DNA of 11,178 nt, taken from JAZDMK01 sp043800975 (GTDB taxonomy: Bacteria; Bacteroidota; Bacteroidia; Bacteroidales; JAHJDW01). The position numbers and the translations under genes are program-made. Shown here in pieces: positions 1-7,800 of this stretch. The notes beneath the pieces are model-generated. The model saw nothing but the letters and a program-made list of their open reading frames with translations, searched no databases and had not been told where the DNA came from. The stretch is from contig JAZDMK010000216.1 of the NCBI GenBank assembly GCA_043800975.1, positions 1 through 11,178 of the forward strand, read 5' to 3'. The stretch's first letter is position 1. Every line of letters starts with the position of its first letter.

Positions 1-68
1 TAATGGAAGATACTGATGATTTTGGGAAAGCATTGGTATATAAGTATAAGGATACTTTAATACTGTGA
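1..68 (+). CDS. Possible C-terminal tail of an upstream gene (partial)
   Basis: Reading frame 3 is open from the left edge to a TGA at 66-68. It encodes about 21 residues ending DFGKALVYKYKDTLIL. The charged and aromatic composition looks like real protein, and the stop is followed by AT-rich intergenic DNA with a promoter for the next gene. The stretch is too short to assign a family, and an open frame this short can occur by chance. Confidence 0.35.
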   Translation, partial: MEDTDDFGKALVYKYKDTLIL

Positions 69-110
69 ATAAATTTTAAAAAGTTCTATATAGATATCTA
101 AATAATTTAA

Positions 111-118
111 TATATTTG
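111..118 (+). promoter_or_regulatory. Putative -7 promoter box of the large T9SS protein gene
   Basis: TATATTTG fits the Bacteroidota -7 consensus TAnnTTTG and lies 25 nt before the ATG at 144, which would give a short leader. No convincing TTTG -33 box is visible at the usual 17-23 nt distance. The surrounding DNA is very AT-rich, so a chance match is possible. Confidence 0.4.
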
Positions 119-143
119 ACCACCAAACCCAACTAACGTATCT

Positions 144-3100
144 ATGAAAAGAATCTTTTTAGCAATCGCATGCGTTGCTCTGTCTACATTCATACAGGGT
201 CAAACGCTCGTTACGGCCGATTTTACGGCAGCCACATTTCCACCCACAGGCTGGACCATTGATGCTCAAAGCGGCAACTGGTCGAGAGTCACTACAAACA
301 TTGCAGCCGGAACAACCGGTGGCGAGGCAATGTTGAACTGGACACCTTCATTCACAGCAACCACAAGATTAATTTCTCCCTTAATTGATTTGACTGGAAA
401 GCCTACAGTTACTCTTTCCTTCAAGCACATGTTGGATTATTATGATCTAACTACAACGATTGGTGTAGCAACACGAACTGGAACAGGTGGAGCATGGACA
501 ACAGTGTGGTCACAGGCTGTTACAGCCGATATTCCTGCAACAACAAAGGATGTCTTAATTAATAATGCCAACACAAACCTCGCGAATTTTCAGTTTTGTA
601 TTTATTTCAACGGTCTTTCGGACAATATTGATTACTGGTACATTGATGACATAAATCTTTCGGTTCCTTATGCAATTGATGGTGCAATGTCAACCATTAC
701 GGTTCCTAATTATGTTATTCAGGGAAATACATCAATTACTGGTGCTGTTAAAAATGCCGGAACAACGAATATGACTTCATTCAATGTAAACTACAAGGTG
801 GATGGAGGAACTACTAATACCACTGCTGTTACAGGCCAAAATCTTGCTAACGGAGCAACTTATAATTATACGTGTACACAGTTATGGAATGCAATACCCG
901 GGAATCATACATTAAAAGTATGGATTGACAATGTAAATGGAACAACCGATCTGAATCATGCCAACGATACGTTAACAAAAACAATTGTTGTTGCAACAAA
1001 CTCAACGACGATGATGCCGCTGTTTGAAGAGTTCACCAGTTCTACCTGCGCACCTTGTGCTTCATTTAATTCAACAACATTCACGCCCTGGCTTACTTCT
1101 CATGTTGGAACGCAGTCACTGATTAAATACCAGATGAACTGGCCGAGTCCGGGGGATATTTATTATACTGCAGAGGGTGGAACAAGAAGGGCTTATTATG
1201 GAGTAAATGCAGTTCCCCAATTGTTTGTTCAGGGCATAGACTGTGCAACATCTACGGCAGGACTCAATGCAGCATTTGCGTCGGCAATTGCCACACCTGC
1301 ATTTTTCACCATAGCTTCAACACCAACCTATACGGGAACCAACGTGTATTTTCCGGTGATCATAAATCCATACATAACAGGTGCATTTAAAGTTCATGCT
1401 GTCATAGTTGAAAAAACTACAACAGGGAATGTTGGAAATAACGGAGAGACTTCTTTCAAAAATGTAATGATGAAAATGGTACCTAGCGCTAGTGGCACAA
1501 CTGTAAATTTTACAGCGGGTACGGGCTACTTTACAACATTCACACAGGATATGAGTGCAACGAATTATGAAGAAATGTCGGATCTGCAACTTATTCTGTT
1601 CATTCAGAACGATGCCAACAAAAACTCGATGCAATCAATCTTTAAAGACATCGTTTTGGTTTCAGCGGTGCCAGCACAACCCAGTACCGTTACAGGTGCT
1701 GCATCTCCTTGTCAGACCAGTACGCAGACCTATAGCGTGACCAATATTGCGAACGTAGTTTATACATGGACAGTTCCTGCTGGATGGACTATCGTCTCAG
1801 GTCAGGGTACTAATAGTATATCTGTTACGGTTGGCTCAGGTAGTGGTAATGTAAGTGTAACACCTTCGAATGCATTTGGAAACGGAACAGTCCGCACGTT
1901 TGCAGTAACGCCAGGTCTTGTGCCCGCACAACCTTCTGCAATTTCAGGCGCAACAGCTCCTTGTCAGACAAGTTCGCAAACATACAGTGTAACGAGCGTG
2001 GGTGGTGTAACCTATAACTGGACTTTCCCGGCAGGATGGTCGCAAACAGGTGGCGGAACAACGAATAGTGTTACAGTTACTGTTGGCGGAACTGCGGGTA
2101 CAATTACCTGCACACCTTCCAATACTTGTGGTTCGGGTACTGCTCAAACACTTGCTGTTACTATGGGGCCAGTTCCTGCTCAACCTTCTGTGATAACCGG
2201 AAGCACATCTCCTTGTTTAGCTTCATCACAAAATTATAGTGTAATCATTACAGCCGGAGTGACCTATACATGGCTATTCCCTTCAGGCTGGTCACAAACT
2301 GGCGGTGGAACAACCAACAGTGTTACTGCTACAGTAGGAAGTGGCACTGGTAATATTACAGTTACTCCATCCAATTTATGTGGAACAGGTACAGCACAAA
2401 CCCTTGCTGTCAGCATTACACCTGCTCCATCGATTACGACTCCACCCTCAAACTCGACAGTGGGAGTTGGATCAAATACTTCATTTGCTGTTGCCGCTTC
2501 AGGTAGCGGTTTGACATACCAGTGGCAGCTTTCCACAGATGGTGGTGGTTCATGGAATAACATCACAGCAGCCGGAACGAATCCCGTATATTCTAACTGG
2601 ACTACCGCAACACTTGGTGTTTCCGGAGTTGTTATTGGCAATAACGGATATCAGTATCGTTGTATTGTAAGTGGTACTTGTTCACCAACAGCCACATCGG
2701 CAGCTGCTTTGCTTACGGTTAACAATACAGCCGCAGTTACAGGTCAGCCAAGCAATGCAGTTGTTTGCAGTGGCGTTGATACTTCTTTTTCTGTAGTTGC
2801 AACAGGTGGTGCTTTGACTTATCAGTGGCAACTTTCAACCAATGGTGGTGGTACATGGAATAATATTACGGCGGCCGGAACCAATCCGACATACTCGGGA
2901 TGGACGGCAGCTACTCTTCATCTGACAGGCATTGCAGTAAGCTGTGACGGATATCAGTATCGTTGTAATGTTGACAATGGCACGCCGCCTGTGGCTACAA
3001 CCAACGCAGCTACACTGACAGTAAATACGGTTCCTGCTCAGCCTTCGCTGATTTCCGGAAACCAGACTCCCTGTGAGGCTTTAACGGAAACTTATACGGT

Positions 3101-3809
3101 GACGAATGTTGCAGGTGTAACTTATACCTGGGCTTTCCCAATGGGTTGGACACAAACTGGCGGTGGCACAACCAATAGTGTGACTGTGACAACAACATCC
3201 AGTTCAGGCACGATCATCGTGACTCCTTCCAACGGATGTGGTAATGGCGGACCTCAGTCCTTAACGATTACATCCGGTGCAGCTGCTACAGCGAATGCAG
3301 GTTCTGATCAGGTTCTCTCAACATACACACCGGCCACACTTGCTGGAACAATTGGCGGTGGTGCAACATCTGCTACATGGAGCGGCGGACTGGGATCCTT
3401 CTCGCCGAATGCAAATACGTTGAATGCAACTTATACACCCGGCGGAGGTGAATCTTTGGTTACTTTGGTTTTAACTACGGATGATCCGGCTGGTTCCTGT
3501 ATTGCAAAAACTGATACAATGACAATTACTTATACTGTAGGAATTGAAAACAACAGAAATAATGCATTGATGATTTTCCCCAATCCTGTAACAAATATTT
3601 TAACAGTAGTTGTTCCTGAAAATAACGGACAATTATTATTTACAATATTTGATGCCACAGGCCGCGAAATGATTTTGCAAAGTGCTACCGTTCCTTCGGG
3701 TCCTTATACGTATACAATTAATGTGAGCCATCTGGCAAGCGGAATGTATACAATGCGTGTGAGTTCTAACGACAACTATTATATGCAAAAGTTCTTTAAA
3801 CTTGACTAA
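144..3809 (+). CDS. Large secreted modular protein with Omp28-like CxxC domain, PKD/Ig-like repeats and T9SS type A sorting domain
   Basis: This 1221-residue exported protein is predicted to be released or anchored at the cell surface by T9SS. A Sec signal peptide covers residues 1-19. Residues about 25-175 resemble a choice-of-anchor-J (MAM-like) domain, with GWT near the start and WYIDDINL near the end. Residues about 178-290 resemble a CARDB/Ig-like domain. Residues about 291-505 resemble the Omp28 family, with a thioredoxin-like CAPC at 302-305 in the context FEEFTSSTCAPC. Three tandem 84-residue PKD-like repeats start at 509, 593 and 677. Two Ig-like repeats (YQWQLST ... YQYRC) cover about 760-962, and a fourth PKD-like copy starts at 963. 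A further PKD-like domain with AGSDQ follows. The sorting domain is about 1134-1221, with a FPNP motif and a terminal KFFKLD. The gene appears monocistronic, with its own promoter-like box and terminator. The domain names are by eye. Substrate and role are unknown; adhesion or a surface thiol function would be guesses. Confidence 0.9.
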   Translation: MKRIFLAIACVALSTFIQGQTLVTADFTAATFPPTGWTIDAQSGNWSRVTTNIAAGTTGGEAMLNWTPSFTATTRLISPLIDLTGKPTVTLSFKHMLDYYDLTTTIGVATRTGTGGAWTTVWSQAVTADIPATTKDVLINNANTNLANFQFCIYFNGLSDNIDYWYIDDINLSVPYAIDGAMSTITVPNYVIQGNTSITGAVKNAGTTNMTSFNVNYKVDGGTTNTTAVTGQNLANGATYNYTCTQLWNAIPGNHTLKVWIDNVNGTTDLNHANDTLTKTIVVATNSTTMMPLFEEFTSSTCAPCASFNSTTFTPWLTSHVGTQSLIKYQMNWPSPGDIYYTAEGGTRRAYYGVNAVPQLFVQGIDCATSTAGLNAAFASAIATPAFFTIASTPTYTGTNVYFPVIINPYITGAFKVHAVIVEKTTTGNVGNNGETSFKNVMMKMVPSASGTTVNFTAGTGYFTTFTQDMSATNYEEMSDLQLILFIQNDANKNSMQSIFKDIVLVSAVPAQPSTVTGAASPCQTSTQTYSVTNIANVVYTWTVPAGWTIVSGQGTNSISVTVGSGSGNVSVTPSNAFGNGTVRTFAVTPGLVPAQPSAISGATAPCQTSSQTYSVTSVGGVTYNWTFPAGWSQTGGGTTNSVTVTVGGTAGTITCTPSNTCGSGTAQTLAVTMGPVPAQPSVITGSTSPCLASSQNYSVIITAGVTYTWLFPSGWSQTGGGTTNSVTATVGSGTGNITVTPSNLCGTGTAQTLAVSITPAPSITTPPSNSTVGVGSNTSFAVAASGSGLTYQWQLSTDGGGSWNNITAAGTNPVYSNWTTATLGVSGVVIGNNGYQYRCIVSGTCSPTATSAAALLTVNNTAAVTGQPSNAVVCSGVDTSFSVVATGGALTYQWQLSTNGGGTWNNITAAGTNPTYSGWTAATLHLTGIAVSCDGYQYRCNVDNGTPPVATTNAATLTVNTVPAQPSLISGNQTPCEALTETYTVTNVAGVTYTWAFPMGWTQTGGGTTNSVTVTTTSSSGTIIVTPSNGCGNGGPQSLTITSGAAATANAGSDQVLSTYTPATLAGTIGGGATSATWSGGLGSFSPNANTLNATYTPGGGESLVTLVLTTDDPAGSCIAKTDTMTITYTVGIENNRNNALMIFPNPVTNILTVVVPENNGQLLFTIFDATGREMILQSATVPSGPYTYTINVSHLASGMYTMRVSSNDNYYMQKFFKLD
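1668..2420 (+). repeat. Three tandem PKD-like repeats (84 residues each) within the large T9SS protein
   Basis: The units begin at residues 509, 593 and 677, each opening VPAQPS followed by a conserved SPC or APC cysteine. Each then carries a (S/T)QxYSV segment, a Y(T/N)W strand, and a TPSN loop near the end. Units two and three share WSQTGGGTTNSVT and are closer to each other than to unit one. The exact 84-residue period suggests duplication within the gene. Confidence 0.85.
2421..3029 (+). repeat. Two Ig-like repeats within the large T9SS protein
   Basis: Two units of about 100 residues each contain LTYQWQLST, GGG(S/T)WNNITAAGTNP and GYQYRC. The pattern matches the Ig-like modules common in Bacteroidota surface proteins. 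They interrupt the PKD-like series between its third and fourth copies. Confidence 0.8.
3030..3281 (+). repeat. Fourth, separated copy of the PKD-like repeat
   Basis: This copy starts at residue 963 with VPAQPS and keeps the cysteine, the YTW strand, the WTQTGGGTTNSVT block and the TPSN loop. It is most like units two and three of the tandem block at 1668-2420 but lies beyond the Ig-like pair. Confidence 0.8.
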
Positions 3810-3831
3810 CTTTTAAAAGAGTAGACATGAG

Positions 3832-3860
3832 AAGAGGAGCGTTAGCTCCTCTTTTTTTTT
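3832..3860 (+). terminator. Intrinsic terminator of the large T9SS gene
   Basis: A perfect 9-bp stem (3832-3840 with 3845-3853) with loop GTTA is followed by a T run to 3860. It lies 22 nt after the stop codon at 3809. The convergent minus-strand gene ends inside the T run (stop 3859-3861). On the minus strand the hairpin is not followed by a T run, so it is a weaker terminator in that direction. Confidence 0.9.
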
Positions 3861-4449
3861 AATCAAACGGACAATTTTTTCCATCAGATTTAAAGTCAGG
3901 AATGTTTTTTAGCTTTTGAAATTCCTCCAAAATTTCTTTACAATCATCACAATCAATTTTTTCAAAATCTATATCATAACCGTCAATCTTCTCTTTATCC
4001 ACCGAACGCTCTTCCCATTTTCTTTCGAAGCAGGCGATGGCTTTTTTGTCAGAAAAATAGTACTTTCGATTCGAGAAGTAATCAATGGTTTGGGGAATGC
4101 TGTCACCTGAAAACGCAGGATCAAAGGTCCATGTGGAATAAGTTTGTTTGCAAAAAAACACCTGATTATTCTGAATGTAATACTGCTTTTCATCTCCGGA
4201 ATGTGCACCCAGTCCTCTGTTGATTGAAATCAATACTGTATCACCCAGGTAGGTGTATACCGACATTTCGCCGCTTTCATGCATTTGGGGACAATCATAA
4301 ACGAAAGTTGATTTTCGGATATCCATGCTGCCAAGATAAATGTCGATGCTTTGGATTTGCTTTTCTACACGTTCAATAATTTCGTTTGTGTTCTGCGCAA
4401 ACCCTTTCAGAGAAAGAAGAAATAATAATGTGATACTAATCTTTTTCAT
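3859..4449 (-). CDS. Small exported protein of unknown function with C-terminal CDDC
   Basis: This 196-residue protein has a signal peptide (MKKISITLLFLLSLKGFAQ) and no lipobox or further membrane segment, so it is probably periplasmic or secreted. It contains six cysteines (about 53, 100, 140, 167, 170 and 193), two of them in a CDDC motif, which could form disulfides. I recognise no family. It is the last gene of a three-gene minus-strand operon: its ATG follows the stop of the preceding gene after 3 nt, suggesting translational coupling. Its signal peptide resembles those of the two upstream genes. A role at the envelope alongside those proteins is inferred only from context. Confidence 0.85.
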   Translation of the reverse strand: MKKISITLLFLLSLKGFAQNTNEIIERVEKQIQSIDIYLGSMDIRKSTFVYDCPQMHESGEMSVYTYLGDTVLISINRGLGAHSGDEKQYYIQNNQVFFCKQTYSTWTFDPAFSGDSIPQTIDYFSNRKYYFSDKKAIACFERKWEERSVDKEKIDGYDIDFEKIDCDDCKEILEEFQKLKNIPDFKSDGKNCPFD

Positions 4450-4452
4450 CGT

Positions 4453-5130
4453 TTAGAAATTAATTACAAATTCAAATGCGGGTGAAAACCACAGCAATCC
4501 GGTTTTCATATCTCTGATAGGTAGGGGCGGGCATTGAATGATGTTACCCTTTTGAATGAACTTGCTGTATTGTTCTTGTGATGATGTGAAAAACTCCATG
4601 GTTCCTAACATTTTTCTATCCGGTGATAGAAAAAAGGTTGTTTCCCCAAGTCCTCCAAGTTGGTATAATGAAGAACTGACTTCCTTTCCGGTTGTGTTGT
4701 CAATAATGCTAATTGAAATTTTCTTTTTGCTTTTTATTAAATTTTTATTGATCTCAACCCGGACGTCAGGCGGATTGATAGCGGTGAATGTTGACAGGAG
4801 TGATAGTATGGAATCGGTTTTTTGAACACTTTCACAAACCATCTTTACTGTAATATGAACAATACCGGGCTTTTCAGGTATTAAATAATATTCTCTGCTA
4901 TCATTTTCTTTCTGAATGATTTCAATTCTTCCGTTATCCGATTTGATATCCCTGACATTTTCCCTGCAAACGACGGGTATGCCTATCTGATTTTTTATTC
5001 CAACCCAGACATGTTTTAAAGGTGTAAGAACCGGAGACCAATCGTCTTTCACAATGAAGACGGAATCCTTTTGTCCGAAGCTGTGTAGGGAAAGGAGAAG
5101 GAGTATGATTGTGAGGAGGCGGTTTTTCAT
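4453..5130 (-). CDS. Exported protein with a GldM-like domain
   Basis: The protein has 225 residues, with a signal peptide at 1-20 (ending HSFGQ). Residues about 33-118 resemble the repeated periplasmic domain of GldM/PorM: LTPLKHVWVGIKNQIGIPV fits the 'NVLYxGxxNPIxI' opening of that domain, followed by a short strand and a P-x-x-P-G-x-V-x-I-T-V-like segment (IPEKPGIVHITV, 84-95). Residues 121-225 could be a second, more divergent domain of the same type. GldM (about 500 residues) spans the inner membrane and periplasm as part of the T9SS motor; this protein lacks the N-terminal membrane helix and the length. It sits between an OmpA-CRD-OmpA gene (7-nt gap) and a small unknown gene (3-nt gap). 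The GldM relationship is a by-eye call and needs a profile search. Confidence 0.85.
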   Translation of the reverse strand: MKNRLLTIILLLLSLHSFGQKDSVFIVKDDWSPVLTPLKHVWVGIKNQIGIPVVCRENVRDIKSDNGRIEIIQKENDSREYYLIPEKPGIVHITVKMVCESVQKTDSILSLLSTFTAINPPDVRVEINKNLIKSKKKISISIIDNTTGKEVSSSLYQLGGLGETTFFLSPDRKMLGTMEFFTSSQEQYSKFIQKGNIIQCPPLPIRDMKTGLLWFSPAFEFVINF

Positions 5131-5139
5131 TGCGGATTT
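5112..5139 (-). repeat. 28-nt start-region repeat, copy at the GldM-like gene
   Basis: This segment spans the start codon of the GldM-like gene (5128-5130) and matches 6385-6412, at the start of the upstream OmpA gene, at 24 of 28 positions without gaps. It includes an identical 14-nt block covering the ATG and the nucleotides before it. Here the block also contains the stop codon of the upstream gene (5138-5140). Confidence 0.6.
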
Positions 5140-6403
5140 ATTTGGTGGGGGTGCATCTATTTTCGTTCTTCTTCGATTTGTAAGTTGTATTTACAATTTT
5201 AAACATTACAGTTCTACTAAGCTTCATAGCTGCTTCCTTATCTTCAGTAGAAAGAGTTAAAATGTATTCCTTGGTAAGCTCATGCTTCAGCAATTTCTGA
5301 GGGTTTCCAAATGAGGTAAAGTAAATAATCGGGGCTTTTTTGCTATAGGAGTTTACAATCAATCTGTCGGTTTCTATTCCATTTTGTGTAAAATACATTT
5401 TTACAGCTTTCATTCTTTTCTCAGCAATTTTAGGCTTTTCATTAAAATCTTTGAATCCGATAATTTCAATAACCATTTCAGGATTATCTTTCAGCCAGTA
5501 TAATAATATAGCTATACAACTGTCGGTTTTTATCTCTGATGAGTTGTAATCAAACATCTGATAGGGAATTGGATGTACACTTTTCTCTATAGGGATAAGA
5601 CTGAAGTCGATTACAATTTCTTTTTTCTTACTATTGCCTTTAGGTGTTACGCATTTACTTTTCGATGCATAATATCCTTCATGGCTAGCTAAAATATTTA
5701 TCGAAAGATTTTGAGGAAGATTATGAAATGTATATTCACCCTTTGAATCTGTTGAGTCGTATTCGATAACTCCGTCGCTTCTTACAAGTTTAATAATTGC
5801 TCCTTCAATAGACCAAAGGCTGTCCTTTGCAATTACTTTTCCGTTCAGGTTAAACTCTGGCTCCATAATCTTCACGATCTTCAGTTCCACCCGGCGGTTC
5901 AGTGAGTGAGCAGCTTCCCGATATTCAAAACTGGATAGTGAATAAATAAACGAATCATTCAAAACGGTCCCTTTTTTAAATGAAAATGATTCTTGTTTAT
6001 ATTTGATAACTGTGTCTTTCGAAAGAATTAGTGGCTCATGCCCGGCTGCACCTCTCGAAGAAATTTGATCAAAGGGCACTCCTTTAACTAAAAAATCATC
6101 CATGATATATTCTGCTCTTCTGCTCGAAAGAGTGTCGGTTGTCATTGGTATTGGTCTGCTGTCTGTATGACAAACAATTTCAAATTTTATATTTAAATTT
6201 TTTGAAACAAAGTCAACTGCTAATGAATCTTCATTGTGTGGATAAGGTGAACCGCCCCATGACCACCATGTTCCCGCAGGCAAATTATGTATTGCGCTAA
6301 CTTTAAAAACTGTATCTGAAAAATTGAAATACTGTGGTGGTTCCTGCCCAAACCCCTGCAGGCTGAGGAGGAGGAAGAATGATATGAGGAGGCGTGGGTT
6401 CAT
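5138..6403 (-). CDS. OmpA-family exported protein: OmpA-like - CarboxypepD-regulatory-like - OmpA-like
   Basis: This 421-residue protein is the first gene of the three-gene operon. The signal peptide is 1-20 (ending GFGQ). The first OmpA-like domain is about 58-177. It keeps CHTDSR (Asp81), the LSSRRA block (Arg96), a G-x-x-x-x-P segment, and ends in NRRVELKIV (169-177), with an insertion of about 35 residues before that end. Asp and Arg in these motifs bind peptidoglycan diaminopimelate in known OmpA domains. Residues about 186-245 form a carboxypeptidase-regulatory-like beta domain (NGKV ... G-Y-T-F-x-N-L-P). A second, degenerate OmpA-like domain is about 277-404 (FDYNSSEI; GFKDF; KRMKAV; SRTVMFKIV). 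No beta-barrel or lipobox is seen. It probably tethers an envelope assembly to the cell wall. The CRD-OmpA pairing recalls PorE of the T9SS, but the TPR and beta-propeller parts of PorE are absent. Confidence 0.9.
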   Translation of the reverse strand: MNPRLLISFFLLLSLQGFGQEPPQYFNFSDTVFKVSAIHNLPAGTWWSWGGSPYPHNEDSLAVDFVSKNLNIKFEIVCHTDSRPIPMTTDTLSSRRAEYIMDDFLVKGVPFDQISSRGAAGHEPLILSKDTVIKYKQESFSFKKGTVLNDSFIYSLSSFEYREAAHSLNRRVELKIVKIMEPEFNLNGKVIAKDSLWSIEGAIIKLVRSDGVIEYDSTDSKGEYTFHNLPQNLSINILASHEGYYASKSKCVTPKGNSKKKEIVIDFSLIPIEKSVHPIPYQMFDYNSSEIKTDSCIAILLYWLKDNPEMVIEIIGFKDFNEKPKIAEKRMKAVKMYFTQNGIETDRLIVNSYSKKAPIIYFTSFGNPQKLLKHELTKEYILTLSTEDKEAAMKLSRTVMFKIVNTTYKSKKNENRCTPTK

Positions 6404-6412
6404 TGCGGATTT
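6385..6412 (-). repeat. 28-nt start-region repeat, copy at the OmpA-CRD-OmpA gene
   Basis: This is the partner of 5112-5139: 24 of 28 positions are identical, including the shared 14-nt block covering the start codon (6401-6403) and its upstream nucleotides. It probably reflects duplication or recombination of a 5' gene end. Confidence 0.6.
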
Positions 6413-6439
6413 GCGATTTTAGAAGTTATTATACTGCTT

Positions 6440-6473
6440 CAAAAATAACGAAAATATCAGAAATTATTGTAAA
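6440..6473 (-). promoter_or_regulatory. Putative promoter of the three-gene envelope operon
   Basis: Read on the minus strand, TATTTTTG (6440-6447) fits the Bacteroidota -7 box TAnnTTTG, 36 nt before the ATG at 6403. A TTTA at 6470-6473, 22 nt further upstream, could serve as the -33 element. The 18 nt at 6440-6457 recur exactly at 7801-7818 upstream of the SecD-like gene, which strengthens the promoter call. Confidence 0.6.
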
Positions 6474-6504
6474 CATTCAGGGAGGGAGTGGGCAATTTGT
6501 TTCT

Positions 6505-7773
6505 TTACTTTTTTATGCTAATGTTCTCAACTGAATGCATATGGATAAGGCTCATCGGTAGTTTGCCATTCTTTAAAACAATACTCAAGCTTTGCGCTTC
6601 CTCTTCATTCAGGTTTCCAGTAATAGATGATCTTCCGCTTTCAATAATATCATTTACTACCGGGTATACCAATACTTTTCCATCAATAACAAGAGCTATC
6701 GATTTTCCTATATTATCCTTAGTAATTCTTTCCCATCGTTTTGAACCCTCTTCGTTCATCTCAATTACAATTTCCGTCTGTCCATCTCCATTTGTAGTCT
6801 GGTCTGCTTGTGTTATTGCATCACCGGTCAGCAAAGGAAGTCCGTACAGTTCTTTTCTCAGGGCAACCAGTTCGTAAAAAAAACCGCTGTTTTCCTGAGG
6901 CTTGTCAGACCAGCAAAAGAATAAATCGCGCGGGAGCATTGCCTTCACAGAGGGTACCTTCAGCATTTGCATCACTTTGTCGCGATCAGATTCCACAACA
7001 AAACCCACGACAGGTCCTTTATTGCACCTGTAATTTCCCTTTTCATCCTGCAACAGTGATGGCTGCAGCAATGCAAATAATGGATTATCTTTCGCATATT
7101 TTGCAAAATCCTGACGTATGCTTAGGTACTCCCGTATGTTCTCCAATTGTCCGTCCTTCAAGCAGGAGGCCAAGCGGGTATTTGCATTCTCAATTTTATC
7201 CCAGAGGTCGGCAAACTCATAGGTGCGCCAGAAAACTAATTCGCCGCGAGGGACAATGGTTTTCTTAACCAGTTCGGAGTTCTCTACATTTTTTACTTCA
7301 AATGTGATCCAGTCCTTATCAGCATACCGCAATACATTCAGGTCTTCGAGGTCCAGCTCTGCGAGCCTGTTTTTAATAATTTTCACAATCTGGTCTACAG
7401 CATCATCCTTTTCTTTCTTCAGTGTTTTCAGTACATCCTTGTTGCTGAATCCCCGGCTTATTTTCCCGGGAAAGCAGCGGCTGAAAACATCCGCCATTTT
7501 GCGTTGTGGCATTATGCTGTCCCATGCTTTTCTGAAGTGCACCAGAAAACGGCCAGGTTCTCTTTTCTGCATTCTTTCAGCAGAATCAAGTGTAGCAAGG
7601 AAAAGCGAGTCGCCAAAGTATACGGATTTTTCATACAGCAGTTCATACACCGAATACTGAACTGTATAAGAAACAGTACTTCCGTTTTTCTGTTTGAGAA
7701 AATCGCAGGCTGATAGCAGTGTTAGTGCGATGAATACAACTGAAAAAAATAGTAGCGGTTTAACAGATTTCAT
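6505..7773 (-). CDS. SecD-like lipoprotein: stand-alone periplasmic P1 region of Bacteroidota SecDF
   Basis: This 422-residue protein starts at the ATG at 7771-7773, which puts the lipoprotein signal first. An in-frame ATG at 7875 would add 34 residues not typical of a signal peptide and lies upstream of the promoter-like element. The lipobox is LSAC with Cys23. From about residue 125 it follows the periplasmic part of Bacteroidota SecDF: VDQIVKIIKNRLAELDL, a VFWRTYEF block (180-187), NPLFALLQPS (230-239), LPRDLFFCWS (280-289), LTGDAI (315-320), then the P1-head signature EGSKRWERITKDNIGKSIAL with VIDGKVLVYPVV, SSITGNLNEEEA and LKNGKLP (342-406). It ends where SecD would enter its second membrane helix, so no channel part is present. 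SecD/SecDF pulls translocating proteins into the periplasm using proton motive force; without the membrane part this protein cannot do that alone. It may chaperone or regulate, perhaps with a genuine SecDF. It appears monocistronic. Confidence 0.9.
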   Translation of the reverse strand: MKSVKPLLFFSVVFIALTLLSACDFLKQKNGSTVSYTVQYSVYELLYEKSVYFGDSLFLATLDSAERMQKREPGRFLVHFRKAWDSIMPQRKMADVFSRCFPGKISRGFSNKDVLKTLKKEKDDAVDQIVKIIKNRLAELDLEDLNVLRYADKDWITFEVKNVENSELVKKTIVPRGELVFWRTYEFADLWDKIENANTRLASCLKDGQLENIREYLSIRQDFAKYAKDNPLFALLQPSLLQDEKGNYRCNKGPVVGFVVESDRDKVMQMLKVPSVKAMLPRDLFFCWSDKPQENSGFFYELVALRKELYGLPLLTGDAITQADQTTNGDGQTEIVIEMNEEGSKRWERITKDNIGKSIALVIDGKVLVYPVVNDIIESGRSSITGNLNEEEAQSLSIVLKNGKLPMSLIHMHSVENISIKK

Positions 7774-7800
7774 TTGGCATATATTGAATTGTTGAATTTC

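Noticed and set aside
2264..2641. A 125-residue minus-strand open frame inside the large T9SS gene.
   Set aside because: It is antisense to the repeat region, shows no independent protein features, and is explained by the repetitive codon content of the real gene.
6488..7660. Several plus-strand open frames of 129-152 residues across the SecD-like gene.
   Set aside because: They overlap a confidently recognised minus-strand gene and lack starts or domains of their own.
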